NCBI RefSeq assembly: GCF_900101345.1 | Contig: NZ_FMUX01000003.1 | Coordinates: 1 to 51,894, forward strand | DNA length: 51,894 bases | Origin: Desulfoluna spongiiphila | GTDB taxonomy: Bacteria > Desulfobacterota > Desulfobacteria > Desulfobacterales > Desulfolunaceae | Reading direction: 5' to 3' | Part shown: positions 51,858-51,894 of the stretch, piece after piece | Numbering within the stretch: the stretch's first letter is position 1 | Layout of the letters: each line of letters opens with the position of its first letter | Position numbers and translations under genes: made by a program | Notes under the pieces: model-generated | What the model was told of the DNA's origin: nothing | Seen by the model: the letters and a program-made list of their open reading frames with translations, nothing else | Database searches by the model: none

Positions 51858-51894
51858 AAAGACTTTAAACAACATCACGATTTTACGTCAAACC

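Larger units (their letters stand above)
51133..51894. other. Long gap to the window edge
   Basis: No credible gene in about 760 bases. It contains the double palindrome next to the activator, a stem of 11 bp (GGCCGGCCAGG / CCTGGCCGGCC at 51662-51691), a partial R1 and R3 copy c. Open frames here are short and lack ribosome sites. Confidence 0.6.

Noticed and set aside
51447..51868. Several short open frames near the right edge
   Set aside because: They overlap one another and the R1/R3 repeats, with no recognisable domain.

Overview
The window joins two kinds of DNA. Positions 1 to about 29,510 are a prophage-like element. From about 29,511 to the right end is the chromosome of a GC-rich Gram-negative bacterium, most likely one of the sulfate-reducing Desulfobacterota. 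That placement is inferred from HPr/enzyme I without visible EII genes, a CHASE2 adenylate cyclase, a sigma54 activator, a Cys version of the UXX-star glutaredoxin family and an AGCS symporter behind a glycine riboswitch. The element sits against the 3' end of ssrA (tmRNA), with a tyrosine integrase directly beside it. Its left end lies outside the window.

The left half of the element (1-18,321, leftward transcription) is a lambda-type head module. In transcription order it reads: Zn-ribbon/HTH protein, ParB-domain/DNA methylase fusion, small terminase, GpA-type large terminase, a small HTH protein, then, after an interruption, a gpW-like protein, portal, S49 protease/scaffold, gpD-like decoration protein, gpE-like major capsid, a 65-aa DUF7210-like protein, a GAF-like membrane protein, a DUF5675 protein and the start of a holin-like membrane protein. 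Between the HTH protein and gpW is an AT-rich cargo of about 7.3 kb. It holds a three-gene restriction-like operon (MmeI-like methyltransferase, SF2 helicase, GIY-YIG nuclease) and, on the other strand, a stand-alone class III cyclase resembling Pycsar cyclases.

The right half (18,340-29,414) is the replication, lysogeny and maintenance region. It has an iteron-rich origin candidate, a primase/D5-type SF3 helicase, a CII-like regulator, and a divergent switch made of a Cro-like protein against a repressor plus ImmA-type protease. It also has a lipoprotein with a small membrane protein, a miniature paralogue of the D5 helicase, parA-parB, an HTH protein and the integrase. A 21-bp operator lies inside the spacer of two near-perfect sigma70 promoters, so one repressor probably controls both the Cro side and the mini-helicase operon. 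Three copies of a parS-like palindrome, one of them inside parB, are spread over 26 kb of the element. This suggests a prophage that can be partitioned like a plasmid.

The chromosomal part carries ssrA-smpB, ptsI-ptsH, a UXX-star protein, a LOG-family protein, an N4-cytosine methylase, a SET-domain protein overlapping a decarboxylase of the LysA family, an M48 protease with a CHASE2 adenylate cyclase, an RNase II/R protein with an apparently leaderless promoter, a UPF0213 protein, a glycine-riboswitch-controlled symporter, a DUF2007-like protein and a sigma54 activator. Its intergenic spaces hold at least three families of short palindromic repeats (called R1, R2 and R3 here) that I do not see in the prophage part.
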